From: Pseudomonas koreensis
Lineage (GTDB): Bacteria; Pseudomonadota; Gammaproteobacteria; Pseudomonadales; Pseudomonadaceae
Reading direction: 5' to 3'
DNA length: 64,000 nt
Assembly: GCF_012986595.1 (NCBI RefSeq)
Contig: NZ_JAAQYM010000006.1
Coordinates: 1-64,000 of the forward strand
The notes under the pieces were generated by a model. It was not told where the DNA came from. It was given only the letters and a program-made list of their open reading frames with translations, and ran no database searches. Below are positions 1-8,766 of the stretch, piece by piece. The position numbers and the translations under genes were made by a program. How positions within the stretch are numbered: position 1 is the stretch's first letter; every line of letters begins with the position of its first letter.

Positions 1-65
1 AAGTGAAACGATGCATCGCCGATGGTAGTGTGGGGTTTCCCCATGTGAGAGTAGGTCATCGTCAA
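1..65 (+). rRNA. rrf: 5S ribosomal RNA, 3' part
   Basis: The first 65 bases match the 3' half of Pseudomonas 5S rRNA, including the conserved GATGGTAGTGTGGGGT stretch and the closing GTCATCGTCAAG. The 5' part lies outside the window, so an rRNA operon ends here. A strong terminator follows within 15 bases. The exact 3' end is uncertain by a few bases. Confidence 0.93.
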
Positions 66-77
66 GATTAAATTCCG

Positions 78-114
78 AAACCCCAATTGCGAAAGCAGTT
101 GGGGTTTTGTTTTG
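78..114 (+). terminator. Rho-independent terminator of the rRNA operon
   Basis: A 13-bp stem (78-90 with 95-107, one G-U pair) is capped by a GAAA tetraloop and followed by a T-rich tract. It sits directly behind the 5S rRNA and ends just before the converging MFS gene. Confidence 0.9.
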
Positions 115-129
115 CCCGCAGGAAAGTAT

Positions 130-1389
130 TTATGGCCTGCTAACGATGCTCTCATCGCCTATTGCAGTCACTCCATTCTCTCGCCGCTGTAAAGTCTCCG
201 GCACCGCCAGCAGCAACAGCCCAAACGCTACCCCGGCAATCACTGCCAAAGTCAAAAACGCCGCGCTGTATCCGGCCTCCTGCACCACAATGCCTGCCAC
301 GCTGCTGCTCAAGGCTGCGCCCAGGCCGAACACGGTGGAGAGGGCGCCGAGGCTTATGTTGAAGTGCCCGGTGCCTTGGGTCAGGTCTTTCACCACCACC
401 GGAAACAGCGCGCCGAAGACCCCGGCACCGATACCGTCGAGCAGTTGCACGGCAACCAGCCAGTACGGATCGTCAGACAGCGTATAGAGCACGCCGCGCA
501 GGGGCAGGATCAGAAAGCCTGCCAACAGCAGCGGTTTGCGCCCCCAGACATCGGCCTTGGCCCCGACCAGTAACGCGACGGGCACCATGACCAGTTGCGC
601 AGCGACAATGCAGGCCGAGGTCAAAGGTGTGGCCATTTGCAGATTGACCTGCGCCAGTTTCTGGCTCACCAGCGGCAGCATCGCCGCGTTGGCCAAGTGG
701 AACAGCGCGCAGCAAATGGCAAACATCAGCAAAGCCTTGTTGCTCAGCAGAACCGACAAGCCCGAAGGCGCTTTGCCCTGTGTCGCGTCGTTGGGGTCAA
801 GGCCCCGGGCGATATCGTGGTCGATGGCGTTGGCAGAAACGAAGCTGACGGCAACCACGCTGCCCAGCGCCATGACCGCCATCAGATAGAACACCGCTAC
901 CGGGCCGAACAGGTAGGCGAAGCCACCGGCCAACAGCGCCGCGCAAGCGTTGCCAGCATGGTTGAACGTTTCGTTGCGCCCTGTGCGTCGGGTGAAGGCT
1001 CGCGGGCCGGTGATGCCCAGGGTAATGGCCGAGATGGCCGGAGCGAACACCGACGCCGCGGCGGCGCTCAAGGCTTGAGTGATCGCCACCAGGCTGAACG
1101 ATGTGACGAAGGGCAATACTACGCAACTGCCGGTCACCAGCAACGCGGCAATCGCGATCACCGCCCGTTTGCTGCGGGTGTTGTCGACGAGTGCGCCGGC
1201 CGGCGTCTGGGTGACGAGGGCGGCGATGCCGGCGAGGGTCATCACTAAACCGATGCTGGCCGGTTCCCAGTGATGCACCGCCAACAGGTAAATGGCCAGA
1301 TACGGCCCGAGCCCGTCGCGCACATCGGCCAGGAAGAAGTTGAGGCTGTCGAGTGAGAGATTGTTGCAACGATCGGAGTGATTGCTCAC
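130..1389 (-). CDS. MFS transporter
   Basis: This 419-residue protein is a 12-helix major facilitator of drug-exporter size. An N-terminal repeat (residues ~15-195) contains the loop 2-3 signature-like stretch DNTRSKR, and a C-terminal repeat (~215-400) contains the equivalent KADVWGRKP loop. A charged cytoplasmic linker with DHDIARG separates them. It would act in the inner membrane as a proton-driven transporter, probably of efflux type; the substrate cannot be read from the sequence. The gene converges on the rRNA terminator. Its start lies 161 bases from the remnant of an EamA permease transcribed in the same direction. Confidence 0.85.
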   Translation of the reverse strand: MSNHSDRCNNLSLDSLNFFLADVRDGLGPYLAIYLLAVHHWEPASIGLVMTLAGIAALVTQTPAGALVDNTRSKRAVIAIAALLVTGSCVVLPFVTSFSLVAITQALSAAAASVFAPAISAITLGITGPRAFTRRTGRNETFNHAGNACAALLAGGFAYLFGPVAVFYLMAVMALGSVVAVSFVSANAIDHDIARGLDPNDATQGKAPSGLSVLLSNKALLMFAICCALFHLANAAMLPLVSQKLAQVNLQMATPLTSACIVAAQLVMVPVALLVGAKADVWGRKPLLLAGFLILPLRGVLYTLSDDPYWLVAVQLLDGIGAGVFGALFPVVVKDLTQGTGHFNISLGALSTVFGLGAALSSSVAGIVVQEAGYSAAFLTLAVIAGVAFGLLLLAVPETLQRRENGVTAIGDESIVSRP

Positions 1390-1550
1390 GCGGGTATCTT
1401 CAGTAATCGAGGTTCGGCGAAATGACTCAACCTCCGCTAAGTCAGTGACTTGTCGCCTGCGGATTTAGTTTCCTGCCGGATGCCGTCGACACACTCTTTT
1501 CGCTCGACATTCTCCCGAGCAATGGCAGCCCGACGAGGGTCAAACCTCAC

Positions 1551-2057
1551 CTAGCGGGACAGCACCGCCAGCAACGGCAGACTGTAGACCCACAACCCCG
1601 CACCGCCCCATTCGACACTCGCGGCGCTGGCCAGCAGCATGCCGATCACGCACAACGCGACTCCCAGCCATTGCCAGCCACGGGTGCGCTGACCCGGCAC
1701 GCTGCCGGCAAGCAACACAATCGTCAGCGGTAACAGATTGGCAAACAGTGACGCAGTGCCCGGCGTGACGCCGAGTTGAATCGACGCGGCAATCGGCCCG
1801 ATGTACCCACCAATCGCGAACCATCCCAACAGCGCCTGATGCAGTACCGCTTTGCCGCGCAGACCACGCAATCCCGCCCAGGCAAACGGCAATAACAGCA
1901 GCGCCGCCAGTACAAATCGCCACAACGAGGCGAGGTACACGCTGCCCTGATCGGCGACGTAGCGATAGCCAATAAAACCGGAACTCCAGCTGACCACCAT
2001 CGTCATCAGCAGCGCGACGCTGATCACTCGCGAAAAGCGAATAGTCGGGACGTTCAT
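1551..2057 (-). pseudogene. Truncated EamA/DMT-family permease
   Basis: From the ATG at 2057 the product begins like a normal EamA (drug/metabolite) transporter, with SWSSGFIGYRY at the end of helix 1 and five predicted helices. It stops at a TAG (1551-1553) after 168 residues. Family members usually have about 290 residues and ten helices, so the second EamA repeat is missing. The 160 bases before the next gene cannot hold it. The frame stays open for 37 more codons after the TAG (to 1437), but that stretch is hydrophilic and not EamA-like. The simplest reading is a deletion removing the 3' half. The gene is divergent from a LysR gene that is also broken. Confidence 0.7.
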
Positions 2058-2156
2058 CGAATGGCACCTGACAGAGGACTGAGTTCGATGATATGAATCT
2101 AGGCTTGATGCATTCAAACGATACGATTCGCACCACTGATGCAGGATTTCTAAACC

Positions 2157-3022
2157 ATGGCCGAAGTCCTTGATATCGACCTGCTGCGTACATTTCAGGC
2201 GATCGTGCGCTTCGGGCAATTTCTTGCTGCCGCCAGTTTCCTCAACAAGAGCCCGTCAGCGGTCAGCCTGCATGTGCGGCGTCTGGAAGCCCTGGCCGGG
2301 GGACGACTGCTGGAGCGTGACAACCAGACAGTCAACCTCACGCCATTGGGGCGTCGCTTTGCCTTGCAGAGCGCCGAACTGCTGCGTCATCACGATCAAT
2401 TGTTGGCGAGTTTCAGTACGCCGCTGGCCAGCGGGCGAGTCAGGCTTGGGATTTCCGAGGAGTACGCCGGCGCGGTGCTCGGGTGTTCGTTGCCGCACCT
2501 GTCGGCAGATTTTCCGCACATCGAACTGGAAGTCGAAACCGCGTCCAGCGGCCGTTTGAGCGCGCGCCTGGAGCGCGGTCATTTGGATCTGGCGTTGCTG
2601 GTGATCGTAGCCGATGCCGAAGTATCGATGCGCTGCGTGAAAACACTCGGCTTTACTCAACCGGTCTGGGTCGCCGCGCACAACTACACGCATAATCTCG
2701 CCAGGCCGGTGCCGCGGCCTTGCACGGCAAGGGTTGTCCCTATCGCAGCGTTGCGGTGGATGCGCTGAGTGTGCAGGGTCGCCGTTGGCGCGCGGTGATT
2801 GTCAGCGCCGGTGCTACTGCGCTGGAAACGGCCATCGAGGCCGGGTTGGCGGTGGGCATTGTTGATCGGGCGCAAGTGCGGTCCGGCATGCGGGTGCTGA
2901 GTCCTGAGGAAGGGTTTCCAGAGTTGCCGTTGCACGAGTTGCGCCTGATGCAGGCGCCGGGCGAGTTGAGTGAGGCGGGGGAGGTGTTGGTGCGTTTGAT
3001 CGGTGACGGCTTCGTATTGTGA
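2157..3022 (+). pseudogene. LysR-family regulator with a single-base frameshift
   Basis: The first frame encodes a LysR winged helix (residues ~1-65: LLRTFQAIVRFGQFLAAASFLNKS) and the first half of the effector domain, then closes at 2768. The second half, from LHGKGCPYRSVAVDAL to the stop at 3022, lies in another frame that overlaps at ~2700-2720. Adding one C to the GCC-AGG context near 2702-2703 restores a continuous LysR of about 289 residues reading LAQAGAAALHGKG. So one base has been lost, in the cell or in the assembly. The divergent EamA gene would be its natural target and is also truncated. Confidence 0.8.
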
Positions 3023-3070
3023 AGTGTTGATCGACGGCAGCCCCGCACGGGGCCGCCGCCAGTCAGCACA

Positions 3071-4582
3071 TCAGTTGATGCGCGGATGCTGCTGCACCAA
3101 CTCCTTGCGCTTGGCTTCCAGCTCAGCGATTTCGGCGTCGATGTCTTCGATTTTCTGCTCGATGTTGTCGTGGTGTTCCTTGAGCAGTTCCTTGGCTTCC
3201 TCAAGATCTGACGCGGCCGGTGCGGCGCCACGCAACGGCTTGTTGGCGGTTTCCTTCATGGTCACGCCAGTGATCAAGCCGACCACGGCAATCACCATCA
3301 AGTAGTAGGCGGGCATGTACAGGTTGTTAGTGCTTTCCACCAGCCAGGCCACAGCGGTCGGGGTCAGACCGGCGATCAGCACCGAGACGTTGAACGCAGC
3401 GGCCAGCGCGCTGTAGCGGATGTGCGTGGGGAACATCGCCGGCAGGGTCGAGGCCATCACGCCGATGAAGAAGTTGAGCAACACCGCGAGGATCAGCAGG
3501 CCGGAAAAGATCAGGCCGATCTTGCCGCTGTTGATCAGCATGAACGCCGGAATCGACAGCAGAAACAAACCGATGCTGCCGACCACAATGAAAGGCTTGC
3601 GGCCGATCTTGTCACTGATAAAACCGATCGCAGGTTGCACGAACAACATGCCGACCATGATCGCGATGATGATCAACACGCCACGGTTTTCGCTGTAGTG
3701 CAGGTTGTGCGACAGGTAACTCGGCATATACGTCAGCAGCATGTAATAGGTGACGTTGGTCACCGCCACCACGCCGATGCAGGTCATCAGACTGCGCCAG
3801 TGTTTGGTCGCGACTTCCTTGAACGAGACTTTCGGACCGCCCGCCAGACCTTCGCGATCACCTTCCTCGAGTTTCTCGACGTGCTGCTGAAACGCTGGCG
3901 TCTCTTCCAGCGCATGACGCAGATAGAGGCCGATCATGCCCAGCGGCAGGGCGAGGAAGAACGGCAGGCGCCAGCCCCATTCGAGGAATTTCTCTTCGCC
4001 GATGATCGTCGAAATCAGCACCACCACACCCGCGCCGAGGACGAAACCGGCAATCGAGCCGAAGTCCAGCCAACTGCCGAGAAATCCGCGTTTGCGGTCG
4101 GGGGCGTATTCGGCGACGAAGATCGATGCGCCGGTGTACTCGCCGCCGACCGAGAAACCCTGAGCCATTTTCGCCAGCAACAGCAGGATCGGCGCCCAGA
4201 TGCCAATCGACTCATAGGACGGTATCAAGCCGATGGCGAAGGTGCTCAGCGACATGATCACGATGGTCGCGGCCAATACTTTCTGCCGCCCGTACTTGTC
4301 GCCCAGGGCACCGAAAAACAGGCCGCCCAACGGCCGGATCAGGAACGGCACCGAGAACGTCGCCAACGCCGCAATCATCTGCACGCCGGGATCGGCGCCG
4401 GGGAAGAAGATCTTGCCCAGTGCGTAGGCGACAAAGCCGTACACCCCGAAATCGAACCATTCCATGGCATTGCCCAGTGCAGCGGCGGTGATCGCCTTGC
4501 GCATCTTGGCGTCGTCGACAATGGTGATGTCTTTCAATCCGATGGGATTGACCTTGTTTTTCCTTGATTTCATGCGGGTCAC
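3071..4582 (-). CDS. proP: ProP-type proline/glycine-betaine:H+ symporter (MFS)
   Basis: This 503-residue protein imports compatible solutes such as proline and glycine betaine across the inner membrane under osmotic stress. The order is a cytoplasmic N-terminus, AALGNAMEWFDFGVYGF at helix 1, the loop GALGDKYGRQKV, the sugar/osmolyte-type signature RPLGG, and GFISDKIGRKP in the second half. A long C-terminal tail (residues ~455-500) is rich in Glu and Lys and shows heptads (LEEAKELLKEHHDNIEQKI). In E. coli ProP an equivalent coiled coil sets the osmotic activation point. An internal Met at residue 4 is an alternative start. The gene is divergent from the OsmC-YcaO gene. Confidence 0.88.
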   Translation of the reverse strand: MTRMKSRKNKVNPIGLKDITIVDDAKMRKAITAAALGNAMEWFDFGVYGFVAYALGKIFFPGADPGVQMIAALATFSVPFLIRPLGGLFFGALGDKYGRQKVLAATIVIMSLSTFAIGLIPSYESIGIWAPILLLLAKMAQGFSVGGEYTGASIFVAEYAPDRKRGFLGSWLDFGSIAGFVLGAGVVVLISTIIGEEKFLEWGWRLPFFLALPLGMIGLYLRHALEETPAFQQHVEKLEEGDREGLAGGPKVSFKEVATKHWRSLMTCIGVVAVTNVTYYMLLTYMPSYLSHNLHYSENRGVLIIIAIMVGMLFVQPAIGFISDKIGRKPFIVVGSIGLFLLSIPAFMLINSGKIGLIFSGLLILAVLLNFFIGVMASTLPAMFPTHIRYSALAAAFNVSVLIAGLTPTAVAWLVESTNNLYMPAYYLMVIAVVGLITGVTMKETANKPLRGAAPAASDLEEAKELLKEHHDNIEQKIEDIDAEIAELEAKRKELVQQHPRIN

Positions 4583-4803
4583 TCATAGCTGAACGGATTC
4601 GATGCCATTGTTTTGGTGGCATGGGTTCTTTCCGTCAGATACAAGAAGACACGAAAAAATTCACTGCTCGCGGCATTTTTGTCGTCTGCACCAGCAGAGG
4701 CGCAGCAGAGCCCACCCGGCGGCGATTACGCAAAAGCACAAGACGTCAGGCTGAAAACCCGGATAATGGCCGCCAATTCGTTTTTGCTCTCTGGTAAACC
4801 CGC

Positions 4804-7008
4804 ATGGAAATCAAGGTCAACTTTCTCGACAACCTTCGACTTGAAGCCAAGTTCGACGACTTCACGGTGATCGCCGATCAGCCCATTCGCTACAAGGGCG
4901 ATGGCTCGGCACCGGGGCCGTTCGACTACTTCCTGGCGTCGTCGGCCTTGTGCGCGGCTTACTTCGTCAAGCTGTACTGCGAAACGCGCAACATCCCGAC
5001 CGACAATATTCGTCTGTCGCAGAACAACATCGTCGACCCGGAAAACCGCTACAACCAGATCTTCAAGATCCAGGTCGAACTACCGGCGGACATCTCCGAA
5101 AAGGATCGTCTGGGCATCCTGCGCTCCATCGACCGTTGCACGGTGAAGAAGGTCGTGCAGACCGGTCCCGAGTTCGTGATCGAGGAGGTCGAGAACCTCG
5201 ACGCCGATGCGCAGGCGTTGCTGATGCCGCATTCGACATCGGAGGCGGGCACCTACATTGTGGGCAAGGATCTGCCGCTGGAGCAGACCATCGCCAACAT
5301 GTCGGGGATTCTCGCCGACCTGGGCATGAAGATCGAAATCGCTTCGTGGCGCAATATCGTGCCTAACGTGTGGTCGCTGCACATCCGTGACGCGCACTCG
5401 CCGATGTGCTTCACCAACGGCAAGGGTGCGACCAAAGAGGGCGCACTGGCCTCGGCACTGGGCGAGTTCATCGAGCGCCTGAACTGCAACTTCTTCTACA
5501 ACGACCAGTTCTGGGGCGAAGACATCGCCACCGCCGAGTTCGTGCATTACCCGAACGAGCGCTGGTTCAAGCCCGGTCCGAAAGACGAGCTGCCGCCGGA
5601 GATTCTCGACGAATACTGCCTGGACATTTACAACCGCGACGGCGAGCTCAAGGGTTCGCACCTGTACGACACCAACTCGGGCAACACCCAGCGCGGCATC
5701 TGCTCGCTGCCGTTCGTGCGCCAGTCGGATGGCGAGGTGGTGTATTTCCCGTCCAACCTGATCGAAAACCTGTTCCTGAGTAACGGCATGAGCGCCGGCA
5801 ACACCCTGGCCGAAGCGCAGGTGCAGTGCCTGTCGGAGATCTTCGAACGCGCGGTCAAACGCGAAATCCTCGAAGGCGAAATGGCCCTGCCGGATGTCCC
5901 GCAGGAAGTGCTGGAAAAGTACCCGAGCATTCTCGCCGGGATCAAAGGCCTGGAAGAACAAGGCTTCCCGGTGCTGGTCAAGGACGCCTCGCTGGGCGGT
6001 GAATTCCCGGTAATGTGCGTGACCTTGATGAACCCGCGCACCGGCGGCGTGTTTGCCTCGTTCGGCGCGCACCCAAGCCTGGAAGTGGCGCTGGAACGCA
6101 GCCTGACCGAATTGCTGCAGGGCCGCAGTTTTGAAGGCCTGAACGATTTGCCACAGCCGACCTTCTCCGGCCAGGCCGTGACCGAGCCGAACAACTTCGT
6201 CGAGCACTTCATCGACTCCAGCGGTGTGGTGTCGTGGCGTTTCTTCAGCGCCAAATCCGACTTCGAATTCGTCGAATGGGACTTCTCCGCTCAAGGCGAA
6301 AACTCCAACGCCGAAGAAGCCGCGACCCTGTTCGGCATCCTCGAAGGCATGGGCAAAGAAGCGTACATGGCGGTCTACGACGACCTCGGTGCCAACGCTT
6401 GCCGGATCCTGGTGCCGGACTACTCGGAAATCTACCCGGTGGACGACCTGATCTGGGACAACACCAACAAGGCCCTGCAATTCCGCGCTGACATCCTCAA
6501 CCTGCACAGCCTGAGCAAAGTGGGCCTGCGCAACCTGGCCCAAGGCCTGGAAAACAGCGAGCTGGACGATTACACCGACATCACCACGCTGATCGGCATC
6601 GAGTTCGACGACAACACGCCGTGGGGCAAGTTGACGATTCTGGAACTGCGCCTGCTGATCTACCTCGCCCTGCAGAAATTCGAACAGGCCAAAGACCTGG
6701 TTGAAGCGTTCCTGCAATACAACGACAACACCGTCGAGCGCGGCTTGTTCTATCAGGCGGTGAACGTGTGCCTGGAAATGGAGCTGGACGAGGATCTGGA
6801 ACTGGCCGATTACGAAGCCAACTTCCGTCGCATGTTTGGCGACGAGCGGATGGACGCGGCGATTGGTTCGGTCAACGGCAGCGTGCGTTTCTACGGTCTG
6901 ACGCCGACCAGCATGAAGCTCGAAGGGCTGGATCGTCATTTGCGCCTGATCGACAGCTACAAGAAGCTGCATGCGGCGCGGGCGAATGCCGCAGCGTTGA
7001 ATCGCTGA
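4804..7008 (+). CDS. ycaO: OsmC domain - YcaO domain fusion protein
   Basis: The 734-residue protein joins an OsmC-like domain (residues ~1-135) to a YcaO domain (~150-570) and a helical C-terminal part. Both OsmC redox cysteines are present, C50 in SSALCAAYF and C112 in DRCTVKK, so a thiol-peroxidase function is possible. The YcaO part keeps Glu-rich ATP-site motifs (ALGEFIERLNC and CLSEIFERAVKRE). E. coli YcaO, about 586 residues and without a full fusion of this kind, assists RimO in beta-methylthiolation of ribosomal protein S12. YcaO enzymes in general activate amide backbones with ATP. No peptide precursor lies nearby, which argues for a housekeeping role. A REP pair follows the stop. 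Confidence 0.85.
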   Translation: MEIKVNFLDNLRLEAKFDDFTVIADQPIRYKGDGSAPGPFDYFLASSALCAAYFVKLYCETRNIPTDNIRLSQNNIVDPENRYNQIFKIQVELPADISEKDRLGILRSIDRCTVKKVVQTGPEFVIEEVENLDADAQALLMPHSTSEAGTYIVGKDLPLEQTIANMSGILADLGMKIEIASWRNIVPNVWSLHIRDAHSPMCFTNGKGATKEGALASALGEFIERLNCNFFYNDQFWGEDIATAEFVHYPNERWFKPGPKDELPPEILDEYCLDIYNRDGELKGSHLYDTNSGNTQRGICSLPFVRQSDGEVVYFPSNLIENLFLSNGMSAGNTLAEAQVQCLSEIFERAVKREILEGEMALPDVPQEVLEKYPSILAGIKGLEEQGFPVLVKDASLGGEFPVMCVTLMNPRTGGVFASFGAHPSLEVALERSLTELLQGRSFEGLNDLPQPTFSGQAVTEPNNFVEHFIDSSGVVSWRFFSAKSDFEFVEWDFSAQGENSNAEEAATLFGILEGMGKEAYMAVYDDLGANACRILVPDYSEIYPVDDLIWDNTNKALQFRADILNLHSLSKVGLRNLAQGLENSELDDYTDITTLIGIEFDDNTPWGKLTILELRLLIYLALQKFEQAKDLVEAFLQYNDNTVERGLFYQAVNVCLEMELDEDLELADYEANFRRMFGDERMDAAIGSVNGSVRFYGLTPTSMKLEGLDRHLRLIDSYKKLHAARANAAALNR

Positions 7009-7039
7009 TGGCAGACGGTCATTTTGCGCTGAGTTAACC

Positions 7040-7142
7040 GTGGTGAGGGGATTTATCCCGATGGCGTGCTAAGTGGGCCTGGCTTCTTCAATCAAGAAGC
7101 GGTCTGCTGCGCAGCCCATCGGGGATGAATCCCCTCGCTACA
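7040..7142. repeat. Inverted pair of REP-like palindromes
   Basis: TGAGGGGATTTATCCCGATGG at the left and its inverted counterpart CCATCGGGGATGAATCCCCTC at the right flank a ~45-base spacer. Pseudomonas REP doublets (REPINs) are built this way. The element lies between two genes on the same strand and would fold into a long cruciform or RNA hairpin. Confidence 0.8.
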
Positions 7143-7174
7143 GATGATTATTCTGGGAACATGGAGATTCAAGG

Positions 7175-7615
7175 ATGGAAGAGAAGGTCGTGAAGTCGAA
7201 GCTGGTCAACTTTCTGGTGGCTGACGTCGAGGTCGATTACGAAGGTGTCGGCGATTTTTACGACGCTGCCGGCAGTGGCAATGTCGGTGCATTGGCCGGC
7301 GTGCTGGAGGGTTTCAAGGAGGTTTACGGCGGGCTGTGGGTCGGCGGCAAAATGACCCTGACCAATACCGCTGTGTACTTGAACGCCAATGCCATGAACC
7401 GCATGGTGCAGGACGGCACACTGGACATCAGGGTGCCGCTGGGGATGATCCGCAAGGTCACCCTCGAAGGTGGCTTCATCACAAAAATCGTCTGTCTCGA
7501 CACCGATGCCGGCAGCATTCTGTTCCGCTGCTATGGCGCCAAGGACGTCGTCGCGTTGATCGAGAAGTCGATCCAGCCACGGGTGTCGACAGCGGTGCTC
7601 AAGCGGGCTCGGTAA
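7175..7615 (+). CDS. Small PH/GRAM-like domain protein
   Basis: The product has 146 residues, no signal peptide and no membrane helix. Alternating beta strands (GKMTLTNTAVYLNANAMNRM, RVPLGMIRKVTLEG, KIVCLDTDAGSILFRCYGAKDVVALIEKSI) followed by a C-terminal helix fit a PH- or GRAM-like fold, in which the protein's own threshold-like loop leads to a membrane or protein contact. No catalytic motif is visible. GGAG at 7163-7166 lies 8 bases before the chosen ATG. The function is unknown. It stands between a REP element and a converging LysR gene. Confidence 0.65.
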   Translation: MEEKVVKSKLVNFLVADVEVDYEGVGDFYDAAGSGNVGALAGVLEGFKEVYGGLWVGGKMTLTNTAVYLNANAMNRMVQDGTLDIRVPLGMIRKVTLEGGFITKIVCLDTDAGSILFRCYGAKDVVALIEKSIQPRVSTAVLKRAR

Positions 7616-7636
7616 GCACGCTGCCGGGCGCGACAT

Positions 7637-8527
7637 TCAAACGCGCTCAAGTGCCGAAAACTGACTGCTCAACCACGTATACAGTTGCGACACCGCTGGC
7701 GATATCTGCTTGCGGTGCGGGCATACCATGCTCAGGGGGGAGGCGCTGCCGGGATGGTCGGGAAGTAACACGACCAGCCGCCCGGCCTTTACGTCCGCAC
7801 TGACATCCAGCCAGGATTTGCAGGCAATCCCTTCACCTTCCACGGCCCAGCGCCGGACCACATCGGCGTCGTCGCTGAACAGCGGTCCGGAGACCTGAAT
7901 GGTTTGCTCGCCCAGACTCCACTTATCGAAAACCCGGCCGTTTTGCAGATAGAGCAGGCACGGGTGCGCACCCAGCTCTTGCGGTGTCGACGGTTGTCCA
8001 TGGCGTTCGATGTACTGCGGTGAGGCGACCAGTACACGACGGTTACCGGGAGCCAGGGGCAGCGCGACATAGTTGGCATCCGCGTTCGAGCCGTAGCGGA
8101 TGGCGACGTCTACCGGGTCGCGAAACAGGTCGGCGACCTGATCGGACAGGACCAGACGCAAGGTCAGTTGCGGATGCTGGCGGCGGAATTCCGAAAGCCA
8201 GGGCAGCAGCACATTGCGCCCCAGGTCGGAGGGCGCGGCGACCTGCAGCACACCGCGAAGTGGCGTGTTTTCGCCGCGCAGATTTTCCTTACCCTGTTTG
8301 AGCGCTTCCAGCACCGAGTGAGCGGTGGGCAGGTATTGCTCGCCTTCGGCCGTCAGACGCAGGCTGCGCGTAGTGCGGGCAAACAGGCGCACGTCCAGTT
8401 CGCGCTCCAGGCGCTTGATGGCGGCGGCGACCTGACCGGGCAACAGATCAGCCTCCAGTGCGGCGGCGGTAAAACTGCCCAGCGCGGCACTGCGCGTGAA
8501 CAGACCCAGATCATCAATGCGAACCAT
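7637..8527 (-). CDS. LysR-family transcriptional regulator
   Basis: Starting at the ATG at 8527 (MVRIDDLGLFTRSAALGSF), this 296-residue protein has a winged helix-turn-helix (residues ~4-62) and a periplasmic-binding-like effector domain (~90-290). It belongs to the short-spacer group that usually controls a divergent oxidoreductase. A longer reading from 8608 adds 27 residues of low-quality sequence and is less likely. The divergent MDR dehydrogenase operon starts at 8767, so this regulator probably controls it. The intergenic region carries a duplicated 37-base motif. Confidence 0.85.
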   Translation of the reverse strand: MVRIDDLGLFTRSAALGSFTAAALEADLLPGQVAAAIKRLERELDVRLFARTTRSLRLTAEGEQYLPTAHSVLEALKQGKENLRGENTPLRGVLQVAAPSDLGRNVLLPWLSEFRRQHPQLTLRLVLSDQVADLFRDPVDVAIRYGSNADANYVALPLAPGNRRVLVASPQYIERHGQPSTPQELGAHPCLLYLQNGRVFDKWSLGEQTIQVSGPLFSDDADVVRRWAVEGEGIACKSWLDVSADVKAGRLVVLLPDHPGSASPLSMVCPHRKQISPAVSQLYTWLSSQFSALERV

Positions 8528-8540
8528 CTTCACTCCAAGG

Positions 8541-8707
8541 GTGAAAGTGTTGGCGGATTCTGCCGGTTTTTCTCTGTACTTGTGAGCCTTTTTTGCAGGT
8601 GCGTGCATTATTCCTTCAGCACTGCAAGCAATTGAATGAACGCTTCAAGGGTTCATTTTCATTTTTAAAGTGAAAGTGTTGGTGCGTTTTGCAGGTTTTT
8701 CTTTGTC
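8541..8707. repeat. Two copies of a 37-base direct repeat in the divergent LysR/MDR promoter region
   Basis: GTGAAAGTGTTGG at 8541 and at 8670 each open a 37-base unit ending in GGTTTTTCTYTGT. The units (8541-8577 and 8670-8706) agree at 31 of 37 positions. Just before copy two, CATTTTCATTT and AAAGTGAAAGTG form an imperfect palindrome. The position, on both flanks of a divergent regulatory region, suggests operator duplication for the LysR protein. Confidence 0.6.
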
Positions 8708-8766
8708 AGGGGGCAGTTGAAGATGGCGGCCAGTGAGTGCCACAGGCCATCCGACAGCGAGTTTCC

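Noticed and set aside
1437..1550. A 37-codon frame (GTG start) in phase right after the TAG of the truncated EamA gene
   Set aside because: It has no ribosome site and no recognisable motif; it is noted only as possible deletion-junction sequence.
3023..3070. GC-rich hairpin (GGCAGCCCCG / CGGGGCCGCC) between the LysR remnant and proP
   Set aside because: The stem is plausible but no T tract follows on either strand, so it was not called as a terminator.
5080..6972. A 630-codon open frame on the minus strand inside the OsmC-YcaO gene
   Set aside because: It is an antisense shadow of a GC-rich gene: its composition (His, Arg, Gln, Val rich) and lack of motifs contrast with the clear domains of the plus-strand protein.
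4804..7008. Possible RiPP (thiazole/oxazole peptide) cluster around the YcaO protein
   Set aside because: No precursor peptide, dehydrogenase or E1-like partner lies nearby, and the OsmC fusion type is a stand-alone protein.
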